Shown piece after piece: positions 1 to 7,118 of a stretch of 19,779 bases of DNA (within the stretch, counting starts at the first letter, position 1; every line of letters begins with the position of its first letter). The translations under genes and the position numbers were made by a program. Below the pieces are notes generated by a model, which searched no databases, was not told where the DNA came from, and was given only the letters and a program-made list of their open reading frames with translations. The DNA comes from JAKLKS01 sp964370855 (GTDB lineage Bacteria; Planctomycetota; JAJSAM01; JAKLKS01), in the NCBI GenBank assembly GCA_964370855.1, contig CAYJMF010000087.1, positions 1-19,779 of the forward strand. Reading direction: 5' to 3'.

Positions 1-50
1 CCCCTCCCGCCCTCTTCTTCCGGTCCGCCGTCCGGGCCGGGGGCGGCGCG

Positions 51-2345
51 GTGCGGGAGGCGCTGGCGGCGGCCCGGGAGGGGATCCTCGCCGGCCGCCG
101 ATCCGCCGGCGGCCTCGCCACGGCGCGGGGCCTCGCCGCCTGCGCCGACGCCCTCGTCGCGGCCTTCACGGACCACCACACCCACGGCCCCGGCGTGGCG
201 GTGCTCGCCCTCGGGGGGTACGGGCGCGGCGAACTCTCCCCCTTCAGCGACCTCGACCTCCTCGTCCTCGCCCCCCGCCGCACCCCCGCGGTGAAGGACC
301 TCGCGGCGGGGCTCTCGACCCTCCTCTGGGACGCGGGCTGCACCGTGCACCTGACGGTGCGCACCCCCGGATCCACCTCGGCGGCCATGGCGCGGGACCA
401 CTCCTTCGCCTCCTCCGTCCTCGACCACCGCTTCCTCTCCGGGGACCGCAACGTCGCCGAGGAGCTCCGCTCCCGCTCCCTGCGGCGGTTCCTGCGGGAG
501 CACGGGGCCGCCTTCGTCGCGGCCAAGCGGGACGAGGCCCGCCGCCGCCGCGCCGCCCGTGGAGGCAGCGAGGCGCTTCTCGAACCCGACGTGAAGGAGT
601 CCCCGGGGGGGCTCCGGGACGTCCACGCGGTGCGCTGGCTGACGGCGCTGGAACCCCGGGCCCGCGAGGAGCGGACCCTGGAGAACGCGCTGGACGTCAT
701 CCTCGGGTTCCGCATCGAGATGCACCTGCTGGCGGGCCGGAAGCAGGACCTCCTCGACCTCGGCACCCAGAAGGATCTCGTCCCGATCCTCCTCCCGGAC
801 TTCGAGGAGGGGCCGCCGGAGGTGCGGCACCTGCGCGCCATGGCCCCCTGGTTCGCCGCGGCGCGCACGGCGGCCCGCGCCCTGGACCGCGCCCTCGGGG
901 ACGGGGCGCCGCCGCCGGGCCTCCCCGCCGACGCGGCGGGGCTCCGGGCCCTGCTCGCGGACGGGGGCCCCGCGGAGCCGGCCCTCCGGGGGCTCCACCG
1001 GGAGGACCGGCTGGAGCTCCTCCTCCCCGAGTGGGGGGCCGTCACCGCCCTCCCCCAGGCCGACCCCTACCACGCCTTCACCGTGGACGAGCACACGCTT
1101 CGCGCCCTGGAGGCCGTGGACGGATTCCTCGGGGGGCGCGGCCACGGCTGGAAGCGGCTCGCCGCGGAGGCCGCCGCCCTGCCCTCGCCCCTGGTCCTCC
1201 GGCTCGCCCTCCTGCTCCACGACGTCGGCAAGGTGCGCGGCTCCCGCGGCCACGCCGCCCGCAGCGCCGAGGAGGCCCGCGGCGTCCCCGAGCGGCTCGG
1301 GCTCACGCCCGTCGAGGCCGGGGCGGTGATCCGCCTCGTGGAGCACCACACCGCGCTGGGGGAGGCCTCGGCGCTCGCGGTCCACGGGGACGAGGAGCCG
1401 GTGCGCCGTGTGGCGGACCTCGCCGGCAGCAGGGAGGGGCTGCGACTGCTGCTCCTATGCACCGCGGCGGACATCGCCGGGGTGGGGCACGGGGCGTGGA
1501 CGGCGTGGCGCGCGGCGCAGCTCCTCGAGTTCCACGACCGCGTGGAGGCGGTGCTCGACGGGGCGGCGGCCTTCCCGGAGGACCTCGGCGGGGCGCTGCG
1601 GGGGATTCTCCCGGGGAGGCGGGGCGCGGAGATCGACTCCCTCCTCGAGCGGGCCCCCCACGCCTACGCGGCGGGGGTGCCGCCGGCCCGGGCACGCCTC
1701 CACCTCGACCTCCTGCGGCGGCGGCGGCGGCGGGCCGGCGCCGTGGCGGGGGCGGCGGAGCGGCCCGGGGCGGTGGACCTCTCCGTCGCCGCCGGGGACC
1801 GGGACCACCTCTTCGCGGATCTCGCGGGGGCGCTGACGCTCGAGGGGTGCGACATCCTCTCCGCCGACGCCCACACGCTCTCCGACGGGACCGCCCTCGA
1901 CGACTTCACTGTGCGGGCGCCGGCGCCGCCGCGGGAGAAGGTCCTCGGCGCCCTCGAGGAGGCCGCCGCGTCGGCCCCGGGCAGCCTCGCCGCGGCGGTG
2001 CGCGCCTACGCCCGCCGGGTCCCCGCGGGGAGCCGGCCGGGGGTGGACGGCTCCATCCTCGTGCGCCGCACCGACGACGGCACGGGGGCGGCGGCGGAGA
2101 TCCGCGTGGAGTGCCCCGACCGCCCGGGCCTCCTCCACGACCTCGCCCGCGCCCTCTCCGAGTCGGAGTGCGACCTCCGCCAGGTCCGCGTCGCCACCCT
2201 GGGCCCCCGGGCCCTGGACGTATTCCGCGTCTCCCGGAGGGGCGCCCCCCCCGCGGCGGGCGGCGAGACCGAGTCCCTCCTCGCCACCCTCCGCGCCGCC
2301 GCCGCGGGAGAGGCGGGAGAGGCAGGGACGTTCCTGACTAAGTAA
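51..2345 (+). CDS. glnD: Bifunctional [protein-PII] uridylyltransferase/UMP-removing enzyme GlnD (5' end uncertain)
   Basis: GlnD adds UMP to and removes it from PII signalling proteins in response to glutamine, and so controls nitrogen assimilation in the cytoplasm. From the GTG at 51 the protein is 764 aa. The nucleotidyltransferase motif GGYGRGE is at residues 55-61 with metal-binding D67 and D69. The UTase motif EPDVKESPGGLRD is at 178-190 and TVDEHTL at 344-350. An HD hydrolase domain has H390-D391 and D474 in TAADIAG. Two ACT domains lie at about 575-650 and 683-750. All expected catalytic residues are present. E. coli GlnD is about 890 aa, and the shortage here is at the N-terminus. 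The frame is open to the window edge, so the real start may lie upstream; a G-run at 38-43 could serve GTG 51. The last residues (AGTFLTK) and the TAA stop are encoded inside a palindromic repeat, so the native tail was probably replaced. Confidence 0.93.
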   Translation: MREALAAAREGILAGRRSAGGLATARGLAACADALVAAFTDHHTHGPGVAVLALGGYGRGELSPFSDLDLLVLAPRRTPAVKDLAAGLSTLLWDAGCTVHLTVRTPGSTSAAMARDHSFASSVLDHRFLSGDRNVAEELRSRSLRRFLREHGAAFVAAKRDEARRRRAARGGSEALLEPDVKESPGGLRDVHAVRWLTALEPRAREERTLENALDVILGFRIEMHLLAGRKQDLLDLGTQKDLVPILLPDFEEGPPEVRHLRAMAPWFAAARTAARALDRALGDGAPPPGLPADAAGLRALLADGGPAEPALRGLHREDRLELLLPEWGAVTALPQADPYHAFTVDEHTLRALEAVDGFLGGRGHGWKRLAAEAAALPSPLVLRLALLLHDVGKVRGSRGHAARSAEEARGVPERLGLTPVEAGAVIRLVEHHTALGEASALAVHGDEEPVRRVADLAGSREGLRLLLLCTAADIAGVGHGAWTAWRAAQLLEFHDRVEAVLDGAAAFPEDLGGALRGILPGRRGAEIDSLLERAPHAYAAGVPPARARLHLDLLRRRRRRAGAVAGAAERPGAVDLSVAAGDRDHLFADLAGALTLEGCDILSADAHTLSDGTALDDFTVRAPAPPREKVLGALEEAAASAPGSLAAAVRAYARRVPAGSRPGVDGSILVRRTDDGTGAAAEIRVECPDRPGLLHDLARALSESECDLRQVRVATLGPRALDVFRVSRRGAPPAAGGETESLLATLRAAAAGEAGEAGTFLTK

Positions 2346-2434
2346 CTAACTCGGGGAGGGCAACCGTTTCGCACCCGGGCGAGGGCCCCATTCCCCGAGT
2401 TAGTTACTTAGTCAGGAACGTCCCTGCCTCTCCC
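2315..2434. repeat. Family B long palindromic repeat (REPIN-like) between glnD and selA
   Basis: Two perfectly complementary 43-base arms (2315-2357 and 2392-2434) flank a 34-base centre that contains CCCGGGCGAGG at 2374-2384. Each arm contains GGGACG near its outer end, followed by TGACTAAGTAACTAAC (2335-2350 in the left arm). That 16-mer has four stop triplets spaced every four bases. The left arm overlaps the glnD 3' end and supplies its stop codon; the right arm ends about 25 bases before the selA promoter-like hexamer. In RNA it would form a very stable hairpin, so it may also act as a transcription terminator or mRNA end protector. The A/T-containing arms contrast with the surrounding G+C. 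I see no transposase in the window. Classification as a REPIN/RAYT-type element is inference. Confidence 0.9.
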
Positions 2435-2458
2435 CCTCCGCCTCTTCGCCTCTTCGGG

Positions 2459-2464
2459 TAGGTT
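2459..2464 (+). promoter_or_regulatory. Putative -10 hexamer for leaderless selA transcript
   Basis: TAGGTT fits TANNNT and ends exactly six bases before the ATG at 2471. This spacing would place the transcription start at or next to the start codon. No convincing -35 is visible in the CT-rich stretch upstream. The same spacing recurs before three other genes in this window. Confidence 0.45.
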
Positions 2465-2470
2465 ATGGCG

Positions 2471-3874
2471 ATGAACCTGCGCTCACTTCCGGCGGTGAAC
2501 GACGTGCTCGGCGCTCCGGGCGGCGCGGCGCTGCTCGAGGCCCACGGGCGGGAGCCCCTGGTCCGCGCGGTCCGCTCGGTGCTCGACGGGCTCCGGGGCC
2601 GCATCCGGTCCGGGGACCTCCCCGCCGCCGCCGAGGCGAAGGCCGCGGGCGTGCTGGCCGCCGCCGCCGCGTCCCTCCTCGCCTCCGACCGCGCCGGCCT
2701 CTGCCGGGTGCTCAACGCCACGGGGGTCGTCCTCCACACGGGGCTCGGGCGGGCGGTGCTGCCGCAGGCCGCCATGGACGCCCTGGCCGCGGAGGCGCGG
2801 GGCTACTGCCTCCTGGCCATGGAGCGGGACTCCGCCGAGCGCGGGCGCCGGGAGCGGTTCTGCGAGGAGATCCTGCGCGAGCTCACGGGCTGCGAGGCGG
2901 CCACCGTCGTCAACAACAACGCCGGCGCGACGATGCTGGTGCTCAACACCATGGCCGAGGGGCGCGAGGCCCTGGTCTCCCGCGGCCAGCTCGTGGAGAT
3001 CGGCGGCTCCTTCCGGATGCCCGACGTCATGGCCAAGGCCGGCGTGCGCATGGTGGAGGTCGGCTGCACCAACAAGACCCACGTCGTCGACTACCGCCGC
3101 GCGGTCACGGAGAACACGGCCCTCCTGGTCCGCGTCCACCCCTCCAACTTCCGGATCCTCGGCTTCACCGAGACCCCGGGCATCGGCGAGCTCTGCGGCC
3201 TCGGCAAGGAGCTCGGCCTCCCGGTCTTCGACGACCTCGGCGCCGGCGCGCTGCTCGACCTCCGCGACCTCGGACTCCCCGAGGACGAGCCCCGCGTCTC
3301 GGAGTCCCTCGCGGCCGGGTGCGCCCTCGTCTCCTGCTCCGCCGACAAGCTCATCGGCGGACCGCAGGGGGGCATCATCCTCGGGAAGCGGGAGTGGGTG
3401 GAGCGCTGCGAGAACAACGCCCTCATGCGGAGCCTGCGCGTCGGCAAGCTCGACCTCATCGCGCTGGAGGCGACCCTGCGGCTCTTCCGCGACCGGGAAC
3501 GGCTGCTGCGCGAGCACCCGACCATGCGCATGCTTGCGGAGACGGAGGAGTCCCTCGCCCGCCGCGCCACGGCCCTCGCGAAGCGGGTGCGTGACGCGCT
3601 CGGCGCGGCGGCGGAGGTGGGCACGGAGAAGGACACATCCACCGTCGGCTCCGGCGCCGTGCCCGTGCACCCGCTCCCGACCCGGGTCGTGACGGTGCGC
3701 CCCGCGAAGCTCGAGGCGGGGGAGGCGGCGCGCCGCCTGCGGCTCCTCCCGCTCCCGCTGTTCCTCCGCGTGAAGGAGGGGGCGCTGCTGCTCGACCCGC
3801 GGACCCTGCAACCCGGCGAGGAGGGGGAGGCGGCGGCGGCGCTGGCGGCGGTGCTCGGAAAGGGGGGGCGGTGA
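2471..3874 (+). CDS. selA: L-seryl-tRNA(Sec) selenium transferase SelA
   Basis: SelA is a PLP-dependent enzyme that converts Ser-tRNA(Sec) to Sec-tRNA(Sec) using selenophosphate, in bacterial selenocysteine synthesis. The product is 467 aa, a normal length. The N-terminal domain begins LRSLPAVNDVLG, followed by the hallmark NATGVVLHTGLGRA (about residues 82-95) and the PLP-lysine motif SADKLIGGPQGG (290-301, K293). Large and C-terminal small PLP fold-type I domains appear complete. I chose ATG 2471 over the in-frame ATG at 2465 because TAGGTT sits six bases before it. The alternative adds only Met-Ala. The stop overlaps the next start (GTGA), so the two are probably co-translated. selB, selC and selD are not in the window, nor do I see an in-frame UGA selenoprotein, so the presence of a full Sec system is inferred. 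Confidence 0.95.
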   Translation: MNLRSLPAVNDVLGAPGGAALLEAHGREPLVRAVRSVLDGLRGRIRSGDLPAAAEAKAAGVLAAAAASLLASDRAGLCRVLNATGVVLHTGLGRAVLPQAAMDALAAEARGYCLLAMERDSAERGRRERFCEEILRELTGCEAATVVNNNAGATMLVLNTMAEGREALVSRGQLVEIGGSFRMPDVMAKAGVRMVEVGCTNKTHVVDYRRAVTENTALLVRVHPSNFRILGFTETPGIGELCGLGKELGLPVFDDLGAGALLDLRDLGLPEDEPRVSESLAAGCALVSCSADKLIGGPQGGIILGKREWVERCENNALMRSLRVGKLDLIALEATLRLFRDRERLLREHPTMRMLAETEESLARRATALAKRVRDALGAAAEVGTEKDTSTVGSGAVPVHPLPTRVVTVRPAKLEAGEAARRLRLLPLPLFLRVKEGALLLDPRTLQPGEEGEAAAALAAVLGKGGR

Positions 3875-4107
3875 CCCTCCTGGCGATGCTCCAGGAGGCG
3901 GCGCCGTCCGGCGACCGGTCCCTCCTCGTCGGCTACGTCGTCGTGGCCGTGGGCGCGGCGGACGTCCTCCTCGCGCTCATGATGATGCTGACGGAGAAGC
4001 CCGCGGATCGCCGCACCCGGATGAACCTGGTGAAGGTGATCGGGCTCGCCGGGGTCGGGATGATCGTCATCGGGAGCCTGGTCTGGCTGGGGATCGTCGG
4101 CCGGTGA
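3871..4107 (+). CDS. Small two-helix membrane protein coupled to selA
   Basis: A 78-aa protein I do not recognise. It starts with GTG overlapping the selA TGA (GTGA overlap), with the G-run at 3861-3867 in selA acting as a possible ribosome site; ATG 3886 is an alternative start. Two hydrophobic segments (about residues 19-41 and 54-75) are separated by a short charged loop (EKPADRRTRMN), which predicts a helical hairpin in the inner membrane. The coupling with selA implies co-expression but does not establish a role in selenium metabolism. The reading frame and codon use match the neighbours, so I consider it a real gene. Confidence 0.72.
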   Translation: MTLLAMLQEAAPSGDRSLLVGYVVVAVGAADVLLALMMMLTEKPADRRTRMNLVKVIGLAGVGMIVIGSLVWLGIVGR

Positions 4108-4110
4108 TCC

Positions 4111-4128
4111 GGGGCGGGTGCCCGCCCC
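4111..4128. terminator. GC-rich hairpin between convergent genes
   Basis: GGGGCGGG and CCCGCCCC form a perfect 8-bp inverted repeat around two bases, three bases after the stop of the 78-aa gene and six bases before the stop of the convergent HEAT gene. There is no T-run, so it would be a non-canonical, possibly bidirectional terminator. Confidence 0.45.
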
Positions 4129-4134
4129 CGCCGC

Positions 4135-5559
4135 CTACCTCCCCTCGACGCTCCTCCGGTTCTCGCGGAACCACTTCTCCCAGGTCTTGCGCTTGTCGTC
4201 CTTCGGCTTGGCACCGGTGATCTGCCGGAGCACCTCCGCCGTCCACACCTGGTTCTCCTTCACGTCGAGGACCGGGATGAGGTGGCGCACCGCGGGCTTT
4301 CCGAGCGCCTGGATCGCCTTCACCGCGGCCTGGTGCTGTGCCCGGCGCGCCCCCTGCGGGTTGACGACGAGGAACCGCGCCAGGTTCCCCGCCACCCGGG
4401 GATCGCCGGCGGCGCCGAGGTGCTCGATGTAGACGGGCTTCTTCTCCACGGGGGAGAGCTCCACGAGGGAGGACAGCCCGAGGGCCCCGGGGGTCCCGGC
4501 CGCGAAGAGGGCCTCCGCGGCCTCGGCCCGCGCCGCCTCGTCCATCCTCGCGGCGAACCGCGCGGCGGCCTCGCCGGCGATGCGGGCGTTGACGCCCCCC
4601 TTCTTCACCATGAGGAGGAGGAGGTCGAGGACGACCCCCGACTTCTCCGAATCGGGACCCACCTTGACGAGCCCCTCGCAGACGCGCCGCCCCCCGATTC
4701 GTGCGAGGGACTCCTTCATGGCCTCGAAGGCCTCGGAGTCGTCCTCCTTGAGGAGGGCCGGCAGGAGCGCGTCCGCCGCCTTGCCCGACCCGAGGCTCCC
4801 GAGGAAGCGGGCCGCGCGGACCCGCACGTTGGGCTCCGGGCTCCCGAGATCCTCGGCGAGCTGTTCCACGAGCCTGACCAGCTCCGAGGGATCGGCGTCG
4901 GCCAGGGAGTCGGGATCGTCGTCGCGGGCGCGCCGGTAGACGTCCTTCAGGCGGTCGCTCAGCTTCTCGACGTGCTGGAGCGCCTCGGCGTACTCGGGGG
5001 CGTTCCGGTCGGGGAAGTCGGAGAGGAACCGGTTGAAGCGCTCGTGGGCCCCCGGGACGTCCCCGGGGTGGGCCGCCTCGTAGGCGAGGATGTCGGCGAG
5101 CACGTCCGCCGCGGAGGGGGGCTTCGGGGCGGCCTCGGGGGCGGGGCCCGGGGGCGCGGGCGCGGGGCCCGCCGCGGAGGGCGTCGGCTTGAGCCCGCCG
5201 AACTCCCCGACGCCGCCCTCCTTCCGCAGCCAGTACATGGTGACCGCGATGTCGCTGTAGAGGTCGTCGAGGCGCTCCGCGTCGCCGGGGTGGGTCTCGA
5301 GCCACCCGTCGAGCAGGGCCTTCGCCTTCCCGAGGCGGTCGTAGGCCTCCTTGCGGGCCTTCTTCCTCTCGTCCCGGGAGAGGTCCGTGTCGCCGGCCGT
5401 CTCGAAGAACCCCTTCCCCTCGTCCCGCAGCCGCGTCGCCTCGGCCACGGGGTCCGCGGCGGGGGCGTCCTCCGCCGCGGAAGCCGCGGCGCACGGGGGA
5501 GGCGCGGCCGCCGCTCCCAGCAGGAGCGCCGCGGCGAGGAGGGAGGCGGCGGGGCTCAT
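4135..5559 (-). CDS. Exported HEAT-repeat protein
   Basis: A 474-aa protein of unknown function. It has an Ala-rich signal peptide (about residues 1-26), a helical segment containing TPR-like spacing (about 40-115), a Pro/Ala-rich linker (about 128-152), and a C-terminal half of HEAT-type helical pairs starting near PNVRVRAARFLGSLGS. The end (ITGAKPKDDKRKTWEKWF) resembles the WxxW-type terminus seen in many secreted HEAT proteins of Planctomycetota-like bacteria. HEAT solenoids bind other proteins, so a scaffold role in the periplasm is the likely reading. The ATG at 5559 overlaps the upstream TGA as ATGA, so its translation is coupled to the metallopeptidase-like gene. It is the last gene of a three-gene operon. 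Confidence 0.85.
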   Translation of the reverse strand: MSPAASLLAAALLLGAAAAPPPCAAASAAEDAPAADPVAEATRLRDEGKGFFETAGDTDLSRDERKKARKEAYDRLGKAKALLDGWLETHPGDAERLDDLYSDIAVTMYWLRKEGGVGEFGGLKPTPSAAGPAPAPPGPAPEAAPKPPSAADVLADILAYEAAHPGDVPGAHERFNRFLSDFPDRNAPEYAEALQHVEKLSDRLKDVYRRARDDDPDSLADADPSELVRLVEQLAEDLGSPEPNVRVRAARFLGSLGSGKAADALLPALLKEDDSEAFEAMKESLARIGGRRVCEGLVKVGPDSEKSGVVLDLLLLMVKKGGVNARIAGEAAARFAARMDEAARAEAAEALFAAGTPGALGLSSLVELSPVEKKPVYIEHLGAAGDPRVAGNLARFLVVNPQGARRAQHQAAVKAIQALGKPAVRHLIPVLDVKENQVWTAEVLRQITGAKPKDDKRKTWEKWFRENRRSVEGR

Positions 5560-7106
5560 TCCTCCTTCCCCCCCTCGGTGAGCTTCACCATGATCTCGAA
5601 CTGGAGGTAGTCCCTCCCGGGGTCGACCTCCTTCGCCAGGGCCAGGGCCTTCAGCGCCTCCTCCTCGCGCCCCGCGACCTTGAGGGCGTAGGCCATGTAC
5701 ATGCGGGCCTCGCCGTCGAGGGGATCGAGGGCCACGGCCTCCTCCATCGCCTTGAGGGCCTCGGCGGGCTGCTCCTTGCCGAGCATGCACATCCCGTACT
5801 GGATGCGGACCGCGGGCCGGGTGGACCCCTTGTCGATGGCCTCCTTGAGGAGGCGGGGGGCGCGGAACTTCGTCATCCCCTCGCGGGCGGCGCGGAGCCC
5901 GCCCTCCTCGAGGCCCCGCACGTCCCCCGCGGGGAGGCCGTCGATCCAGGCGTACCACTCCCGCTCGAGGGCGTCGAGGTCCTTCTCCTTGAGCCCCATC
6001 CGGGAGAGGAAGGTCTTGAGGATCTCCTTCCCGTCCTTCACCTCGGTCATCCCCGGGAAGGAGGAGTGGGGGCGGCGGTCCACGTCGCGGGCCTGGCCGA
6101 GGTCCATGAAGAACTTCACGAACTTCGGCCGGTACTTCGGGGTCTCCATGAGGAAGTGGACCAGGGACCAGCCCCAGTAGTAGTGCATGTAGGCCTGGCT
6201 CTCGTCCTGGACGAGCTCCCTCAGGGAGACGAGCTTCCCCGCGTCCCTGTCGGCCCGCAGGGCCGCGAGGCGCCCCTGCTGTATGCCCCCCGTGACGAAG
6301 CCCTTCTTCACCGGGTCCCAGACGCTGGCGCCGTAGTACTCCGCCATGGACTCGTTGATCCAGTGGGGGTACTGGAAGCGGGGGTCCACGAGGTCGATGA
6401 GGTAGTGGGTCGCCTCGTGGTAGAGGACGGCCACGGAGAGGTCCGGGTCGAGTCGATCGTAGTAGAAGTTGAGTTCCCGGGGCTCCACGAAGCGGTAGTA
6501 GGCGAGGATGCCGCCGCTGACCCCCGCGGTCCGGAGGAAGTCCTTGCGGTTCCCGTAGAAGCAGACCGTGAGCTTCCCCCAGTCCCTGGGCACCGCCACC
6601 TTGAAGCTCTTCGCGAACTCCTTGAAGTAGCCCTCGAGCCGGTCGCCGAAGTCCTTGTTCATGGAATCCGGCTGGGTGGATTCGAAGGCGAAGTTCTTCG
6701 TCTGGAAGCGGTGCCGGTCCTTCCACTCCGCGTGCTTGAGGTTCTCCTCGAGGTCCCGGCGCCTCTCCTCGAGGTCCTTGCGGGCCTCGCGGTCCCGGAC
6801 GGCCACGGGGACCCACTTCCTCCTCCACGGGACCAGGCCCTCGGCCCTCTTCGCCCGCTCCTCCTCCGTGGCGGCCTCGGGATGGGGGGTGGACGCGGAG
6901 ACGTAGTCCTCTACGAAGGAGAGGGGGAGGCGGACCTCGCCGTTCCTGTAGGCGAGGACGAGGAACTCCTCCTGCCGCCGGACCGGGACCCCGTCGATGA
7001 TGCGCCCGTCCCGGAGGATGACGAGGTCCTCCGCCTCCGCCGCCGCGGGCGGGGCCGGGGCGAAGGCCGCCGCCAGGGCCGCCGCGATGAGTGCCGTCGC
7101 CCGCAT
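5556..7106 (-). CDS. Exported DUF1570-like putative zinc metallopeptidase with C-terminal TPRs
   Basis: A 516-aa protein with a signal peptide (about 1-23) and a short beta-rich N-terminal part (LVILRDGRIIDGVPV). A charged, coiled-coil-like segment follows at about 80-128, then a peptidase-like domain. That domain contains HEATH (H230, E231, H234), followed by HWINESMAEYYG with E252 and E256. This HExxH plus downstream Glu arrangement is the gluzincin zinc site, so it may be an active protease; the substrate is unknown. Two TPR-like units lie near residues 430-505 (YGMCMLGKEQPAEALKAMEE and the next). A GGAGGG ribosome site precedes ATG 7106, 12 bases after the upstream stop. Its upstream partner looks like a relative that has lost the zinc ligands. 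Assignment to DUF1570 is by motif memory only. Confidence 0.82.
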   Translation of the reverse strand: MRATALIAAALAAAFAPAPPAAAEAEDLVILRDGRIIDGVPVRRQEEFLVLAYRNGEVRLPLSFVEDYVSASTPHPEAATEEERAKRAEGLVPWRRKWVPVAVRDREARKDLEERRRDLEENLKHAEWKDRHRFQTKNFAFESTQPDSMNKDFGDRLEGYFKEFAKSFKVAVPRDWGKLTVCFYGNRKDFLRTAGVSGGILAYYRFVEPRELNFYYDRLDPDLSVAVLYHEATHYLIDLVDPRFQYPHWINESMAEYYGASVWDPVKKGFVTGGIQQGRLAALRADRDAGKLVSLRELVQDESQAYMHYYWGWSLVHFLMETPKYRPKFVKFFMDLGQARDVDRRPHSSFPGMTEVKDGKEILKTFLSRMGLKEKDLDALEREWYAWIDGLPAGDVRGLEEGGLRAAREGMTKFRAPRLLKEAIDKGSTRPAVRIQYGMCMLGKEQPAEALKAMEEAVALDPLDGEARMYMAYALKVAGREEEALKALALAKEVDPGRDYLQFEIMVKLTEGGKEE

Positions 7107-7118
7107 CGTCCCTCCCCC

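Noticed and set aside
1031..2341. Long overlapping frame inside glnD encoding a Gly/Pro/Arg-rich protein
   Set aside because: It is an out-of-frame reading of glnD. Its composition is what G+C-rich shadow frames give and it has no domain.
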